This document shows positions 63,522-64,000 of a DNA stretch of 64,000 nt, piece after piece. How positions within the stretch are numbered: position 1 is the first letter of the stretch; each line of letters begins with the position of its first letter. The notes under the pieces are model-generated. The model saw only the letters and a program-made list of their open reading frames with translations, searched no databases and had not been told where the DNA came from. The position numbers were made by a program, and so were the translations under genes. Origin of the DNA: Sinomonas atrocyanea (GTDB lineage: Bacteria; Actinomycetota; Actinomycetes; Actinomycetales; Micrococcaceae); the NCBI RefSeq assembly GCF_030811715.1, contig NZ_JAUSRH010000003.1:124001-188000 (forward strand), in the 5' to 3' direction.

Positions 63522-64000
63522 ATGAACGCTGGCGACACCGCCTGGGTCCTCGTCTCGGCAGCCCTCGTCCTCCTCATGTCACCCGGCCTCGCCATCTTCT
63601 ACGGGGGCATGACCCGGGTGAAGTCGATGCTCAACATGATGATGATGAGCTTCGGGGCCCTCGCCCTCGTCGGCGTCCTGTGGGTCCTGTTCGGCTACTC
63701 GATCGCCTTCGGCACGGACGCAGGGGACGGCCTGTTCGGCAACCCGTTCGAGGACTTCGGCCTCCACAACCTGCTCGCCACGGGCGGCTCGATGCCCCTC
63801 GTCGGCACGATCCCGGAGATCGTCTTCGTCGGCTTCCAGGGCGTCTTCGCCACCGTGACCGTGGCCCTCGTCTCGGGCGCGATCGCTGACCGGGCCAAGT
63901 TCGGATCCTGGATGGTCTTCGCCGGCGCCTTCGCTGTGCTCGTCTACTTCCCGGTGGCGCACTGGGTCTTCGACTCCAAGAAGGACGCGCACGGGACGTT
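63522..64000 (+). CDS. Ammonium transporter, second copy (partial, runs off window)
   Basis: About 159 N-terminal residues of a second AmtB are seen; the frame is open at the right edge. It starts NAGDTAWVLVSAALVLLMSPGLAIFYGGM and continues RVKSMLNMMMMSFGALALVG, close to the first copy 2 kb upstream, with a distinct loop (TDAGDGLFGNPFEDFG). The ATG at 63522 follows GAAAGG. It has its own GlnR-like cluster. Whether it is full length cannot be judged. Confidence 0.92.
   Translation, partial: MNAGDTAWVLVSAALVLLMSPGLAIFYGGMTRVKSMLNMMMMSFGALALVGVLWVLFGYSIAFGTDAGDGLFGNPFEDFGLHNLLATGGSMPLVGTIPEIVFVGFQGVFATVTVALVSGAIADRAKFGSWMVFAGAFAVLVYFPVAHWVFDSKKDAHGT

Overview
The window is chromosomal DNA of a very GC-rich actinobacterium. 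Gene content and order point to the Micrococcaceae (Arthrobacter/Sinomonas-like): ilvBNC-serA, leuB-ilvE, gltX, an IclR-type regulator divergent from leuCD, murA-plsC-gpsA-ddl, thiL-DAK2-recG-rsmD, coaD and yceD-rpmF-rnc-mutM-smc-ftsY. Nearly all of it is core metabolism and cell growth. I see no phage, insertion sequence or CRISPR array.

Layout. 1-8.2 kb, mostly minus strand: a MarR regulator coupled to a luciferase-like monooxygenase, an RND efflux pump, malate:quinone oxidoreductase and a peptide-type ABC substrate-binding lipoprotein. 8.3-13.6 kb: tRNA-Leu, Bcp peroxiredoxin, tRNA-Lys, and a patch of small membrane and secreted proteins of unknown function, including two tandem paralogous lipoproteins. 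13.7-23.6 kb: a LysR regulator, ilvD, an attenuator-controlled ilvB-ilvN-ilvC operon with a leader peptide, serA and metG. 23.7-26.8 kb: a tightly coupled three-gene operon (acyl-CoA dehydrogenase-like, PIG-L deacetylase fused to a NodS-like methyltransferase, family 2 glycosyltransferase). This is the least understood pathway here. 27-28.1 kb: an AbiEi/DUF559-type gene bracketed by inverted arrays of a 21-bp repeat. 28.2-34.6 kb: leuB, ilvE, an orphan ABC ATPase, a FAH-family hydrolase, gltX and a HAD hydrolase. 34.7-35.1 kb: tRNA-Gln and two identical tRNA-Glu genes. 35.2-43.1 kb: DUF1697, the IclR regulator, leuCD, murA, plsC, gpsA, ddl. 43.2-51.5 kb: DUF3515, thiL, DAK2, recG, rsmD, a spermidine-synthase-like protein and an aminotransferase. 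51.6-59.7 kb: coaD and the yceD-to-ftsY operon. 60-64 kb: an MFS transporter, then amtB-glnK followed by a second amtB that runs off the end.

The branched-chain amino acid genes (ilvD, ilvBNC, leuB, ilvE, leuCD and the IclR regulator) lie in several separate units and appear to be controlled by attenuation (ilvB) and by palindromic operators (leuCD and ilvB). Nitrogen control is visible as matching sets of GlnR-like boxes in front of both amtB copies.

Two genome-wide habits stand out. Many genes have a TANNNT box exactly 6-7 nt before the start codon, which predicts leaderless mRNAs. Short degenerate tandem repeats and a REP-like palindrome have spread through spacers and into genes, including the hinge of smc and the N-terminus of the HAD hydrolase. 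All functional calls rest on reading motifs and context by eye; no database search was run.
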